37,763 nucleotides of DNA from positions 1 to 37,763 of the forward strand of contig JADHXC010000018.1 in NCBI GenBank assembly GCA_016783135.1. Direction: 5' to 3'. Positions 1 to 8,263 of the stretch are shown here, piece by piece. The position numbers were made by a program, and so were the translations under genes. Position 1 is the first letter of the stretch. Each line of letters opens with the position of its first letter. The stretch comes from Dehalococcoidales bacterium. GTDB lineage: Bacteria; Chloroflexota; Dehalococcoidia; Dehalococcoidales; Fen-1064. Under the pieces are notes generated by a model. The model did no database searches and had not been told where the DNA came from. It saw only the letters and a program-made list of their open reading frames with translations.

Positions 1-24
1 CATGGACCAGTTACCTGGTCCATG
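1..24. terminator. 10-bp perfect hairpin downstream of the zinc-ribbon gene
   Basis: CATGGACCAG (1-10) and CTGGTCCATG (15-24) are exact reverse complements around a TTAC loop. The hairpin lies 25 bases past the stop codon of the minus-strand zinc-ribbon gene, so it may end that transcript. The window edge hides any T-tract on the minus strand, and none follows on the plus strand. Confidence 0.4.
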
Positions 25-48
25 CACTTCTTCGAATGCGGGTTACTA

Positions 49-357
49 CTATCGCCTGTTCAGGCTCATCTTGCTGTAGCAATCGCTACAATATACCGGT
101 CTGCCTTCACGGGGCTGGAACGGTACTTCGGTGTCTTTGCCACACTGGGCACACACCGCGGGGAACATCTGTCGCTGGCTCCTGAAACCGTAGCCACCAG
201 TACTCTGGCGGTTCGCTTTCCTTGCCTCACGACAGGAGGGACAGCGCTTGGGGTCGTTCTCGTATCCCTTGGAAGCAAAGAACTCCTGTTCCTCAGCGCT
301 GAACGTGAAAGTGGCGCCACAATCGAAGCATGTTATGGTCCTGTCTTCGTAGGCCAT
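49..357 (-). CDS. Small zinc-ribbon protein with CxxC pairs
   Basis: A 102-residue soluble protein. It carries four CxxC knuckles: CFDC near residue 10, CPSC near 39, CAQC near 70 and CSDC near 91. They fit two treble-clef or rubredoxin-like zinc sites. The middle is basic and rich in Arg and Gln. The ATG (355-357) follows a strong GAGGAGG ribosome binding site (364-370 on the complement), so the start is well supported. Small double-zinc-ribbon proteins of this kind are, as I recall, common in Chloroflexota as hypothetical 'zinc-binding' proteins; their role is not established, though nucleic-acid or protein binding is plausible. The gene stands alone, upstream of a hairpin at 1-24. Confidence 0.85.
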   Translation of the reverse strand: MAYEDRTITCFDCGATFTFSAEEQEFFASKGYENDPKRCPSCREARKANRQSTGGYGFRSQRQMFPAVCAQCGKDTEVPFQPREGRPVYCSDCYSKMSLNRR

Positions 358-567
358 GGATGACCTCCTCTCTTATATACTCGGTAAGAGTTTCGGTCAT
401 CTGACACTTGTGTATGTACCCGTTGGGATGTAACTTGAGGGTTGAATTAGTATGCAATAACCTACTCTAAAACCTATTTTGCATTATACAGCAAATAAAC
501 CTACAATGCAACACAAGCAGCGATTCCTGGCCAGCCGATATCATGTCGAGGGAAACTGTTCTCCCGG

Positions 568-1206
568 TTACTCGTCTTCAGCCGGTGAAGGTTCTTCCTC
601 AGGTTCAACTACTTCTTCTGCTATCACGGGTTCTTCTATCTCCGCCATCTGCCGCAGTATGACTCTCACGACAACAAGCTCGGCGTCATCCTGGACCGCG
701 ACGTCCTCATCGACTTTAATATCTTTTACCCGCAGGACCTGCTCAGGCTCTGAGAGAGAACTGACATCCAGGTCCAGACTACCCGGCATACTGGCCGGAA
801 GACACTCGACAGCCAGCGTATTCAGCTCCTGCACTATCATGTGATCTCTCGATTTTAAGATTGGTGCTTCCCCTACCAGGATAAGAGGCACGTCTATCTT
901 CACCAGCTCTTTCATACTGACCTGAAAGAAATCCACATGGAGCAGCCCGCCTCTTACCGGCTCTCGGTGGACTCCACGGACTACGACTGGTCTTGGCTGG
1001 TTTTCCCCATGTATTTTGATGTTGATAAGCCTTGTCTGTCCCGCTCTGGATAATGTCTGTTGCAGACTTGTGGCATCGCACTGCAAGGCTAGTGACTCGA
1101 TACCATGGCCAAAAAGATGAACAGGCATAATACCCTGGCGACGCAGGAATCTGACTTCCTTTCCCAGCATCTCCCGACGAGTGGTTTCCAGTTCTATACT
1201 CTCCAT
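568..1206 (-). CDS. rplY: 50S ribosomal protein L25 / general stress protein CTC
   Basis: A 212-residue L25 of the long CTC (TL5) form, which binds 5S rRNA in the large ribosomal subunit. Residues 1-95 form the 5S-binding beta barrel and include the family's RR.G..P stretch and 'VVVRGVHREPVRGGLLHVDF'. Residues 100-190 form the second CTC beta domain, including 'VPLILVGEAP'. The last 20 residues are an acidic Glu/Pro tail, usual in CTC proteins. A GGAGGAGGG site lies just upstream of the ATG. There is no pth next to it, unlike many genomes where pth and ctc are adjacent. Assignment is firm from length and conserved blocks. Confidence 0.93.
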   Translation of the reverse strand: MESIELETTRREMLGKEVRFLRRQGIMPVHLFGHGIESLALQCDATSLQQTLSRAGQTRLINIKIHGENQPRPVVVRGVHREPVRGGLLHVDFFQVSMKELVKIDVPLILVGEAPILKSRDHMIVQELNTLAVECLPASMPGSLDLDVSSLSEPEQVLRVKDIKVDEDVAVQDDAELVVVRVILRQMAEIEEPVIAEEVVEPEEEPSPAEDE

Positions 1207-1554
1207 TCAGTCCCTCCTCCAGAGTTCAAGCCCCGGGATGCTACAGCACGTTGTAACAAACTCATATACATCTCGTTAACAAGACGGAATAATGATTCAT
1301 GCTGAACGGGCAGTCCGTTTCGTTCGAGTTCCCGGTGCCATCAGCAGGACAATAATAGACGGGAGAAACGGTTTCCCTATCTCCGGTCTTGACCCGATGA
1401 CGCGACCGAGCGTCTGTTCAAGTATACCACGAACCCCTGCCTGTGCGAAATGTGAACAGGATATTGGACCGAATATTCGGCCACAGTCCAAGTTTCAGAC
1501 CGGTCACAATCAGAGAGAGGGGGCACTTGCTATCTGAGGCTCTTACCGGCTGAA
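1207..1554. other. Intergenic region without a recognisable gene
   Basis: 348 bases between the L25 start and the AOR stop, both minus-strand. Short open frames here lack a convincing ribosome binding site and resemble no family I know. The part next to 1206 must hold the L25 promoter, but I could not pick out a convincing -35/-10 pair. I see no RNA fold worth naming. Confidence 0.5.
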
Positions 1555-3435
1555 CTAGCCCAGTCTACCGGCGCTCTGCAGCGTGTCAGCCACGTCCTTC
1601 ATGCCCAGTTCTTCCAGTCTGGCTCTGGCGGGCCAACCGGTGCTGATGTCCCAGTCGCGTACCCCGTAGTACCTGTCTTTGAGGGCTTCCCACTGGTCTC
1701 TGTCCAGTGGTGCAGCCAGGGATTCGGCCCCACTGATGAGTTTCTCAAACCAGGGCTGGCCGATGTCATCATCTTCTCTACGGCGGTCCTCCCTCAAGAC
1801 CATTATTGCCCGGCGCAGCGCCCAGATTCTCTCTCCCGCTTCCCATAGCTTGTCCACGCTGTAATCAATCCCGGTAATTGCGGACAGGACCTGGCTTTCA
1901 AAGATTCTCACGTCCATGTTGGGTGGATGGTAGTACGTGCTGGGCGAGCTGGCGTAATCGCAGATCGGGAGGGAGTTCTTCAGTTGCTGGTGGTTCTGGA
2001 CCCAGGCAGTCTGGTATTCGGTGTCCTCGTACATATTCGTCTTGGTGGCGCCGCGCCAGTCTCCACCTGGGACCCCAAAGTGCTCTGCGATGTTGGCGTA
2101 CGGACCAAAACCGGACTGGTAATCATGACAGGAGCTCCACGGGTCCCTGGTATCGGTAGCCCAGTGCAGTGCCGAGCCAACACATTCAATATGATGGGCC
2201 GTATAGCCCCTGGCCGGATATCGCTCTTGATACAGGTCCATAGCCCTTTGGCCTAGCTGCTCTGCCGCTCTGCCCACGCCCTGGGACAGCAGGCTGGTCC
2301 CATCGGCTATTCCGTTCAGCAGCTCCGTAAGGAATTGATGGTGAGCTTTCTGCCCGCCGTACTCCCGTTGCCCGGCATTGTCTATCTGTGGAATAGTTGA
2401 TAAGCCAAAGTCCTTTTTAGTGGCAGCTCCGTAGCCAACGGCTGCCGTGAGGAATATCATCATTCCCAGCAGTTCGTAGTTGTTAATGCCCAGCTTCTGT
2501 GAGAGGATATTCCCTTCCCAGTAGCCCTCGGAGCTGTTTCTGGAAAAATATCCGTACCACGCTTCGACACACATCTGGGCACCTTTGCCTATGCCCGGGA
2601 TATCGTAGAAACCCATGCACTGGTAGGGGCATCCGTAACAGCCGGCGAATTTTTTAAGATGGTTGATTTGCATGTCTGCCTTGATAACCTCTCCGCACAA
2701 GGGATATCTACCCCATGATTGTGCTGCTCCACTCAACCATTCACCCGCCGCCATCCTGTCACTGACCAGTCCCAGGAAATCGTCAGGTCTGGCGATCTTC
2801 AGAGAACCGGTCCCCCGGACGACTATTGCCTTCAGGTTCTTGGACCCCATGATAGCTCCGTAACCACCCTGGCCGGCAGCGCTGGCAGTCTCATTTAGAA
2901 TTATGGAAAGACGGGAGAGGTTCTCTCCGGCCGGGCCTATTGTCAGCACCGAGGCCCTGGGATGACTGCTCATCAGCGTTTGCTGTGTCTCAAAGGTGTC
3001 CACACCCCACAGGTGCTTGGCATCCTTGAGTTCCACATCATCATTGTGTATCGACAGATAGACCGGTCTGTCCGCCTTTCCCAGAATGACTATGCCATCG
3101 TAGCCGGCGTACTTGAGCTCCGAAGGGAATTTCCCCCCGAACCCTGAATAGGCGAATAACTCCTCCGGATAACACTGAGGCGCTATGCCACAGACTTCGG
3201 CCCTGTTGAACGGCCCGCTGGCACCTGTCAGTGGGCCAACTGATATTAGAAGGGGGCTGTCAGGATGAAAGGCATCTACCTTCGGGCTTCCCAGTTCCCA
3301 GAATATCCTGGTGTTGAGCCCCACCCCTCCAATGAATTTCTCCGGTTCAAAGTCTGATGTGGGTACCCTGGTTATCCTGTTATTGGTAAGGTCAACCCAG
3401 AGAATACTCCCGGTCCAACCGTAAGACTTCGTCAT
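1555..3435 (-). CDS. Aldehyde:ferredoxin oxidoreductase family (tungsten/molybdenum) enzyme
   Basis: A 626-residue member of the AOR family, which uses a bis-pterin W or Mo cofactor and one [4Fe-4S] cluster, typically to oxidise aldehydes to acids with ferredoxin. The N-terminal third holds the pterin-binding AOR_N region (residues about 5-205), with 'GPLTGASGPFNRAEVCG' and 'GGYGAIMGSKNLKAIVV'. The cluster ligands are C266, C269 and C273 (CYGCPYQC), with C492 ('NSLPICDY') as the fourth. There is no signal peptide. Its first 44 bases overlap the upstream Fe-S protein gene, so the two are translationally coupled and probably form one complex. This pairing recalls E. coli YdhV/YdhY. The substrate cannot be told from sequence. 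The divergent fdhD-like gene fits a pterin-enzyme neighbourhood. Confidence 0.92.
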   Translation of the reverse strand: MTKSYGWTGSILWVDLTNNRITRVPTSDFEPEKFIGGVGLNTRIFWELGSPKVDAFHPDSPLLISVGPLTGASGPFNRAEVCGIAPQCYPEELFAYSGFGGKFPSELKYAGYDGIVILGKADRPVYLSIHNDDVELKDAKHLWGVDTFETQQTLMSSHPRASVLTIGPAGENLSRLSIILNETASAAGQGGYGAIMGSKNLKAIVVRGTGSLKIARPDDFLGLVSDRMAAGEWLSGAAQSWGRYPLCGEVIKADMQINHLKKFAGCYGCPYQCMGFYDIPGIGKGAQMCVEAWYGYFSRNSSEGYWEGNILSQKLGINNYELLGMMIFLTAAVGYGAATKKDFGLSTIPQIDNAGQREYGGQKAHHQFLTELLNGIADGTSLLSQGVGRAAEQLGQRAMDLYQERYPARGYTAHHIECVGSALHWATDTRDPWSSCHDYQSGFGPYANIAEHFGVPGGDWRGATKTNMYEDTEYQTAWVQNHQQLKNSLPICDYASSPSTYYHPPNMDVRIFESQVLSAITGIDYSVDKLWEAGERIWALRRAIMVLREDRRREDDDIGQPWFEKLISGAESLAAPLDRDQWEALKDRYYGVRDWDISTGWPARARLEELGMKDVADTLQSAGRLG

Positions 3436-4015
3436 TTTCTTTCCTCTCGTCCCTGGTTACATATCTCAGGGCCTTCATGGAGCAGTATTCGACGCATATC
3501 GGCCCCTTATCTCTGCCCATGCACAGGTTGCAGGAGAAGACTACCTTCTTCTCGGGATGCAGTACTACTCTCGGAGGGTCAAACGGACAGGCTTCGATGC
3601 ACTTCTCACAACCGGTGCAATCCTCTTCATTGACATATCTGGCCCCGGTCACACTATCAATGCATAGAGCCGTGTCCTTTAGCGGGCAGGCGAAGTAGCA
3701 GCTTGGGGAACGACACTGCTGGCATACATTGAAGGTGAATTCGTAGGTGAAGGGGTCCCGGACTACTCCTGACCTGGCCAGTGCCGGACCCTGCTCACCT
3801 TCGTGATACAGCGAACACATAAGGCCACACACCCCGCAGCCAGAGCATACGGTCGGGTCATGTACTATCACCCCGGATATCGGGACCTCTTCTTCTGTTT
3901 TGGATGGAGAACAGGCAGCAAGGCCGGCGATAGCACCAGTGATGGCAACAGCACCTGCCCCCGTGAGAAACTGCCTTCTGCCTATGCCTTTAGAATCTTT
4001 CCTGTCTTCTGGCAT
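3392..4015 (-). CDS. Tat-exported ferredoxin-like protein with four [4Fe-4S] motifs
   Basis: A 207-residue electron-transfer subunit of the HybA/DmsB/YdhY type. Sixteen cysteines form four cluster motifs: C57-C60-C63-C67, C98-C101-C106-C110, C133-C136-C139-C143 and C162-C165-C174-C178. The N-terminus has a twin-arginine signal ('GRRQFLTGAG', RR at 13-14) and a hydrophobic stretch ending in 'GLAAC' (C35), which looks like a lipobox. The mature protein may therefore be a Tat lipoprotein outside the membrane. A GGAAAGG site precedes the ATG. The gene starts the operon and overlaps the AOR-family gene. It presumably passes electrons to or from that enzyme. The export signal is odd, since AORs are usually cytoplasmic; either the complex is exported together or the signal only anchors the subunit. 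Confidence 0.9.
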   Translation of the reverse strand: MPEDRKDSKGIGRRQFLTGAGAVAITGAIAGLAACSPSKTEEEVPISGVIVHDPTVCSGCGVCGLMCSLYHEGEQGPALARSGVVRDPFTYEFTFNVCQQCRSPSCYFACPLKDTALCIDSVTGARYVNEEDCTGCEKCIEACPFDPPRVVLHPEKKVVFSCNLCMGRDKGPICVEYCSMKALRYVTRDERKENDEVLRLDREYSLG

Positions 4016-4413
4016 TTGTTACCTTTCCTTTCACCGAGCTAGTATCCGGATATGAAGTCATATGGGTTGTACGCCAGGAGTGTAAGGCCGGAAACCAAGT
4101 TCCTGAGGCTCAGCCTCTCTTGTTCACCACTGCAAGCAGCCTATCTGTGACGCTCGAACTGACCCGGGGCAACCCGACCTTTCTTATGAGCATCTAGTAT
4201 GATATAGTACTGTCTTGACCCCGTCAACCATCCTGGATGGTGCTGCTCTAGCAGCGTTCATCAATACTGCGTATTCTACTCCGAGCGGTTATTTCCGGTC
4301 AATTGTAACCTCCAGGCGGGCCACAGGACTATCATGGGGAAAGAAGGGTGTTGACCGGGGTGACTCACAGGTGCCTTGCTGTAACTGGTGGCTGGAGAAG
4401 GGGACTATCAAAG
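4016..4413. other. Divergent intergenic region between the AOR operon and fdhD
   Basis: About 400 bases that separate the minus-strand Fe-S/AOR operon from fdhD. From the promoter at 4199-4227 the minus-strand transcript would have a leader of about 177 nt, long enough for a regulatory RNA. It contains a small GAGGC-TGA-GCCTC hairpin. I could not match it to the molybdenum/tungsten cofactor riboswitch by eye. No gene is visible. Confidence 0.45.
4199..4227 (-). promoter_or_regulatory. Sigma-70-type promoter of the Fe-S/AOR operon
   Basis: On the minus strand TTGACG (4222-4227) and TATCAT (4199-4204) are separated by exactly 17 bases, each with one mismatch to consensus. Transcription would start near 4192 and leave a leader of about 177 nt before the ATG at 4015. 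Confidence 0.55.
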
Positions 4414-5262
4414 GTGAAAAACGAGCTTGAGGGACTCCCGGTACTACAGTATGTTAGGGAAAATAAAAGCAGCGTCGAGAAGGTGGTTGCCAGGGAATTC
4501 TCCCTCACCATTGTCCTGAACAATCAGGAGCTGGTAACCCTGCTCTGTTCTCCATCAGACCTTGAGTATCTGGCTGTCGGCTTCCTCCTGTCCGAGGGAC
4601 TACTGAATATTAAAGATGAAATCAGGAGTATTGCTGTTGATGATCGGAGAGGCGTGGCCCGTGTCGAGACCAGGGAAGGCAAGGAATTAACGAGTGAACG
4701 CCTGTCCAAACGTTTGATAGCGTCGAGTGGTGGTAGAGGGACTTCCGCCTCCAGTGCTGCTGCTCAATCGTTGGCCAAGGTAGAATATAGAAGTGAAATA
4801 ACGGTGCCTGCGATATATACCCTGGTAAAGGAGTTCCAGCACCACTCCCGACTCTACCGGGCGACACACGGCGTTCACAGTGCCGCTCTGTGTGATGCCG
4901 ATATCCTCGTCTTTGCCGAGGATATCGGGCGGCATAATGCCATCGACAAGGTCTTTGGGAAATGCCTCATGGAGGATATACTCACAGATGGGCGGATGGT
5001 GGTTACCAGCGGCAGGGTCTCCTCGGAGATATTGCTCAAGGTAGCCAGAAGGAGAATACCCGTTATCATTTCCATAGCCGCTCCCACCGATGTAGCGGTG
5101 GAGCTGGCAGGCAGTCTGGGGGTAACCCTGATTGGCTCCGTTAGCGGGAGCAAAATGAATGTCTTCAGCCATGACTGGAGAATACTGCGTGACGAAGAAC
5201 CGGACGGCAATCCGGGTAGTAACACATTACCGATATTCCAGAGAAGGGAGGGAGCACGATGA
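4414..5262 (+). CDS. fdhD: FdhD-family sulfurtransferase homologue lacking the active-site Cys
   Basis: FdhD proteins move sulfur from a cysteine desulfurase to the bis-pterin cofactor of formate dehydrogenase. This 282-residue protein has the family core: 'GRHNAIDKVFG' (residues 172-182), 'VTSGRVSSEILLKVARR', 'SIAAPTDVAVELA' and the C-terminal 'NVFSHDWRI'. The catalytic loop, normally CxxC or GCG, reads 'ASSGGRGTSAS', so Gly106 sits where the cysteine is expected. I chose the GTG at 4414, behind GGAGAAGGGG, because it gives the usual length; an upstream GTG at 4348 would add 22 unrelated residues. The stop overlaps the next start (ATGA). The neighbouring AOR-family gene suggests a link to a W/Mo enzyme. 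It may be a chaperone-like or cofactor-binding variant, or inactive. Confidence 0.9.
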   Translation: MKNELEGLPVLQYVRENKSSVEKVVAREFSLTIVLNNQELVTLLCSPSDLEYLAVGFLLSEGLLNIKDEIRSIAVDDRRGVARVETREGKELTSERLSKRLIASSGGRGTSASSAAAQSLAKVEYRSEITVPAIYTLVKEFQHHSRLYRATHGVHSAALCDADILVFAEDIGRHNAIDKVFGKCLMEDILTDGRMVVTSGRVSSEILLKVARRRIPVIISIAAPTDVAVELAGSLGVTLIGSVSGSKMNVFSHDWRILRDEEPDGNPGSNTLPIFQRREGAR

Positions 5263-6362
5263 AGAAACTGGTCTGTATCTTGATGGCCCTGATGATTCTG
5301 TCTCTTGTTGCCGGTTGCGGTGGCGCAGGGGAAACCGCAACCAAAGAATCCGGCGAATACTGGCCTACTGAGGGCTGGCGGACCTCGACTCCTGAAGAGC
5401 AGGATATGGATTCGGTCAAGCTGGATGGGGTTATCACGCATATTGAGGGTATGAATAAGGGTGGCATGTACATAGATTCCGTCGTGGTGGTACGCCACGG
5501 CCACATCGTGCTGGAGGAGTATCCGCGACCTGACTACGATGAGGACAAGCCGCACATCCTTCACTCGGTCACAAAGAGCTTCGTCTCCGCACTCGTAGGT
5601 ATCGCCATTGAGCAGGGCTACATTGAGGGCATCCATGCCCGGATTGTCGACCTGTTTTCAGACCGTACTATGGATAACATGGACGAGCAGAAGGAGTCTA
5701 TCACACTGGAAGATTACCTGACGATGAAGGCGGGCTACGAGTGGGAGGAATGGAAATACGCATACACGGACCGTCGTAACGATTACATTCAGGCTATCTA
5801 CTACAGCAGCGACCCTGTTCAGTATGTGCTCGACCTGCCAATGATGGAGGAGCCGGGAGTTAGGTGGAACTACAACGGGGGGACCACACACCTGCTGTCT
5901 GCTCTGATAACGGAAGTCACCGGGTATGATACCCTTGATTTTGCACGGGAGCACCTGTTTAGCCCACTGGGAATAAAGGATGTGTCATGGGAACATGACC
6001 GTCACGGCATTTACTATGGCGGGGGAGGGCTATCACTAAAGCCTCGTGACGCGGCGAAGTTTGGCTACCTGTACCTGCACAATGGCACCTGGGACGGCAA
6101 ACAGGTTGTGCCGGCAGACTTCGTGGCCGAGGCCGTGAAGAGCCATTACCTTTCCTCAGCGACCAGCGGCTACGGCTACCAGAGCTGGTGGACATACCCA
6201 CAGGACGGAGTGTACTACGCGGCGGGGCTGTACGGGCAGAGGATATACGTTGCCCCGGAGCTTGACCTGGTAGTCGTCTTCACCACGAGTATGACTGTAG
6301 CTGATCCAGAACTCTGGTTGCGCGAGATGCTGTTTGATTACATCATGGCGGCGTGTGACTAG
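5259..6362 (+). CDS. Serine hydrolase lipoprotein of the beta-lactamase (class C/PBP4*) family
   Basis: A 367-residue secreted serine hydrolase. The N-terminus is a lipoprotein signal with lipobox LVAGC (C20), so the enzyme is probably anchored outside the membrane. The SxxK motif is S103-V-T-K106 in 'HSVTKSFVSALVG'. The second active-site motif is at Y205 ('WNYNGG'), a Y-N-G variant of the usual YxN. The glycine-rich 'YYGGGGLSLKPRDAAKFGYL' follows. The family includes D-aminopeptidases, esterases and 6-aminohexanoate-dimer hydrolases, and the substrate cannot be told. Its start codon overlaps the fdhD stop in an ATGA junction, so the pair is cotranscribed, although a functional link is not obvious. 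Confidence 0.9.
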   Translation: MKKLVCILMALMILSLVAGCGGAGETATKESGEYWPTEGWRTSTPEEQDMDSVKLDGVITHIEGMNKGGMYIDSVVVVRHGHIVLEEYPRPDYDEDKPHILHSVTKSFVSALVGIAIEQGYIEGIHARIVDLFSDRTMDNMDEQKESITLEDYLTMKAGYEWEEWKYAYTDRRNDYIQAIYYSSDPVQYVLDLPMMEEPGVRWNYNGGTTHLLSALITEVTGYDTLDFAREHLFSPLGIKDVSWEHDRHGIYYGGGGLSLKPRDAAKFGYLYLHNGTWDGKQVVPADFVAEAVKSHYLSSATSGYGYQSWWTYPQDGVYYAAGLYGQRIYVAPELDLVVVFTTSMTVADPELWLREMLFDYIMAACD

Positions 6363-6410
6363 GTTCGCAGGACTGTGACCAGGGTCCAGTTGCACAAATC
6401 AGGGCAACAT

Positions 6411-6548
6411 CCGGATTCTGTGTCTCCTCGCTCCGCTCGGAGCCCCTGCTCAGAATGACAACGGGGGTGAGATTGCTTCGTCGCTGATGCTCCTCGCAAT
6501 GACAATCTTCTCTCCTGTCTTTGTGAGCGTAGCGAAGGGTCTCACCCC
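6411..6548. repeat. Cluster of short interspersed repeat units
   Basis: The stretch holds three differing units back to back: one with CTCCGCTCGGAGCC ending in CAGAATGACA (6430-6460), one with GAGATTGCTTCGTCGCTGATG and CTCGCAATGACA (6469-6504), and one with GTGAGCGTAGCGAAGGGTCTCA (6522-6543). As I recall, such 'GTCATTGCGAGGAGC..GACGAAGCAATC' and 'GTCATTCTGAGCGGAGCGAAGAATC' units occur in many copies in Dehalococcoidia and other uncultured bacteria. They lie between convergent genes (stop at 6362, stop at 6631). No protein is encoded. Confidence 0.6.
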
Positions 6549-6630
6549 GCGGAACATACTGGCTGGTATTTCTGTCACTAAGTACTGGGCGCCGTACGTG
6601 GGACAGGCACGCTGGGTTATCGGTTTCACG

Positions 6631-8061
6631 CTAGCGAGATTCCCTGCGCTGGTAGTACCCAATAAGCTTGCTGGCAGCTCCAGCCGCTCGTTCAATGCTC
6701 GGATAGCCTGGAACGCCAGCGGCCATTAGCCCGGCCTTGACTTCTTCCATCAACTCCCGAAACCAGGTATGGTCATCGTCGTTATTGCTGCCCTGCCCCC
6801 GCTCCTCCATCACTGCCAGCAGCGGCTTGTTGTTGAGTTCGTTCAGCCGGTACTGCTCGAGAAACGTCTCCGCCGAGACCTTCCCCTGACCACCGTGGAA
6901 GTGCGCATGCACGAAGGTAATCAGTAGATCGAAGTTCGGGTTCCCGGCCATTATCTTCAGCATTTCCCCGGTGTCCCAGCTTCTGTCTATCCTGATTGAC
7001 ATATCCGCCGGGTTGCCGATCCAGTCCCAGATTGGGCTACCCTGGGCTTTCATCTCCTCTCGAATCTCCATCGGCAACGGAATAACGTCGAGCCCGGCTT
7101 CCTCGCAGAGGTCGGCGGCAAGCACGCTACTTCCCCCGGCGCCACCGGCTACACCCACCCTTCGACCGGAGATTGACGGCAGGAAGTGGAACGCGGTGGC
7201 CACGTCCACCAGCTCGCTCGGATGCTGAGCAGAAACAGCCCCGGCCTGACTGACCATCGTCTCCCACACTTGCATGGACCCGGCGAGGGAAGCCGTGTGA
7301 GAAGCGGTGGCCCTGATTCCCGACTGTCCCCTGCCACCCTTGACGATGATGACCGGCTTGGTGGCTGTAGTGCGGCGCAGGGTATCATAGAAACGCCTGC
7401 CGTCGCGCACGCCTTCAATGTACATCATGATTACGTTTGTCTCCGAGTCCTGCGCGAAGTACTCCAGGTAGTCGGACTCGTTGAAATCAAGGGCGTTGCC
7501 ATAGCTTATGGCCTTGCTGAAGCGTAAGCCCCTTTGCGCCGCCATGTCGACGATTTCATGTATTGCCGAGCCACTCTGTGAAGCCAGCCCTACCGACCCG
7601 GACTCCGTGGGCATGCCGCTGCTGAAGGATATCCGTTGGCCAGGATAATAGACGCCCATGCAATTCGGCCCAATGAGCCGAATACCCGCTCTCCTCGCCT
7701 GGTTCAGTATTTCCTTCTCAAGATCAGCGGCCTCTTTGCGTCCCGTTTCGCTGAAACGAGCGGTGTAGAGGTGAATTGCCTTGACGCCCTTCGCGGCGGA
7801 GTCCGATATCATTCCCAGAACCTGTGACGCCGGAACAGATGAGATTACGTAGTCGACCACCCCAGGTATATCCTTTACGCTGGCGTAGGCCTTGATACCC
7901 ATAATCTCCGTGTACTTGGGGTTGACCGGGTAGATCTGCCCCCTGTAGCCCAGTTCGACAAGAGGCGCGAGAAAACCGGATCCCCGCCCGCCGCCACCTG
8001 AAGCCCCAACCACTGCGATCGACCTGGGGTGAAGGATTTCCTCCAGTGGGTGAGTTGCCAT
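6631..8061 (-). CDS. NDP-forming acyl-CoA synthetase, alpha (CoA-binding) part only
   Basis: A 476-residue protein with the architecture of the alpha subunit of ADP-forming acetyl/acyl-CoA synthetases: a CoA-binding Rossmann domain (residues 8-135, 'HPRSIAVVGASGGGGRG') and succinyl-CoA-ligase-like domains (about 150-290 and 300-450). H255 in 'ATASHTASLAGS' is the expected phosphohistidine. The ATP-grasp beta domain, often fused or adjacent, is absent here and in the neighbours, so a partner subunit must be encoded elsewhere or the protein does something else with CoA thioesters. AGGAGGTCC precedes the ATG. It lies 202 bases downstream of an MFS carrier gene on the same strand; import and CoA activation of an organic acid would fit. 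Confidence 0.88.
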   Translation of the reverse strand: MATHPLEEILHPRSIAVVGASGGGGRGSGFLAPLVELGYRGQIYPVNPKYTEIMGIKAYASVKDIPGVVDYVISSVPASQVLGMISDSAAKGVKAIHLYTARFSETGRKEAADLEKEILNQARRAGIRLIGPNCMGVYYPGQRISFSSGMPTESGSVGLASQSGSAIHEIVDMAAQRGLRFSKAISYGNALDFNESDYLEYFAQDSETNVIMMYIEGVRDGRRFYDTLRRTTATKPVIIVKGGRGQSGIRATASHTASLAGSMQVWETMVSQAGAVSAQHPSELVDVATAFHFLPSISGRRVGVAGGAGGSSVLAADLCEEAGLDVIPLPMEIREEMKAQGSPIWDWIGNPADMSIRIDRSWDTGEMLKIMAGNPNFDLLITFVHAHFHGGQGKVSAETFLEQYRLNELNNKPLLAVMEERGQGSNNDDDHTWFRELMEEVKAGLMAAGVPGYPSIERAAGAASKLIGYYQRRESR

Positions 8062-8263
8062 TAATAGGACCTCCTGTAAGTGCGTTGTTCGCTCGGAGAC
8101 GGAGAGACATCGGTGCTGACTGCTGAGACAACACTGACGCCCCTTCTATCTACGATGATTGTACCATTCTGGAGTCGAAATGCCCAACACGAGAGCAGTG
8201 GCCTATGGCTTCAGGATGCACAGGTTCACCGGCTGATGCCCGGAATATCTGGTATCGGGGATA

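Noticed and set aside
4016-4192. Molybdenum/tungsten cofactor riboswitch in the AOR operon leader
   Set aside because: The length and context fit, but I could not find the conserved core by eye. A covariance search would be needed to claim it.
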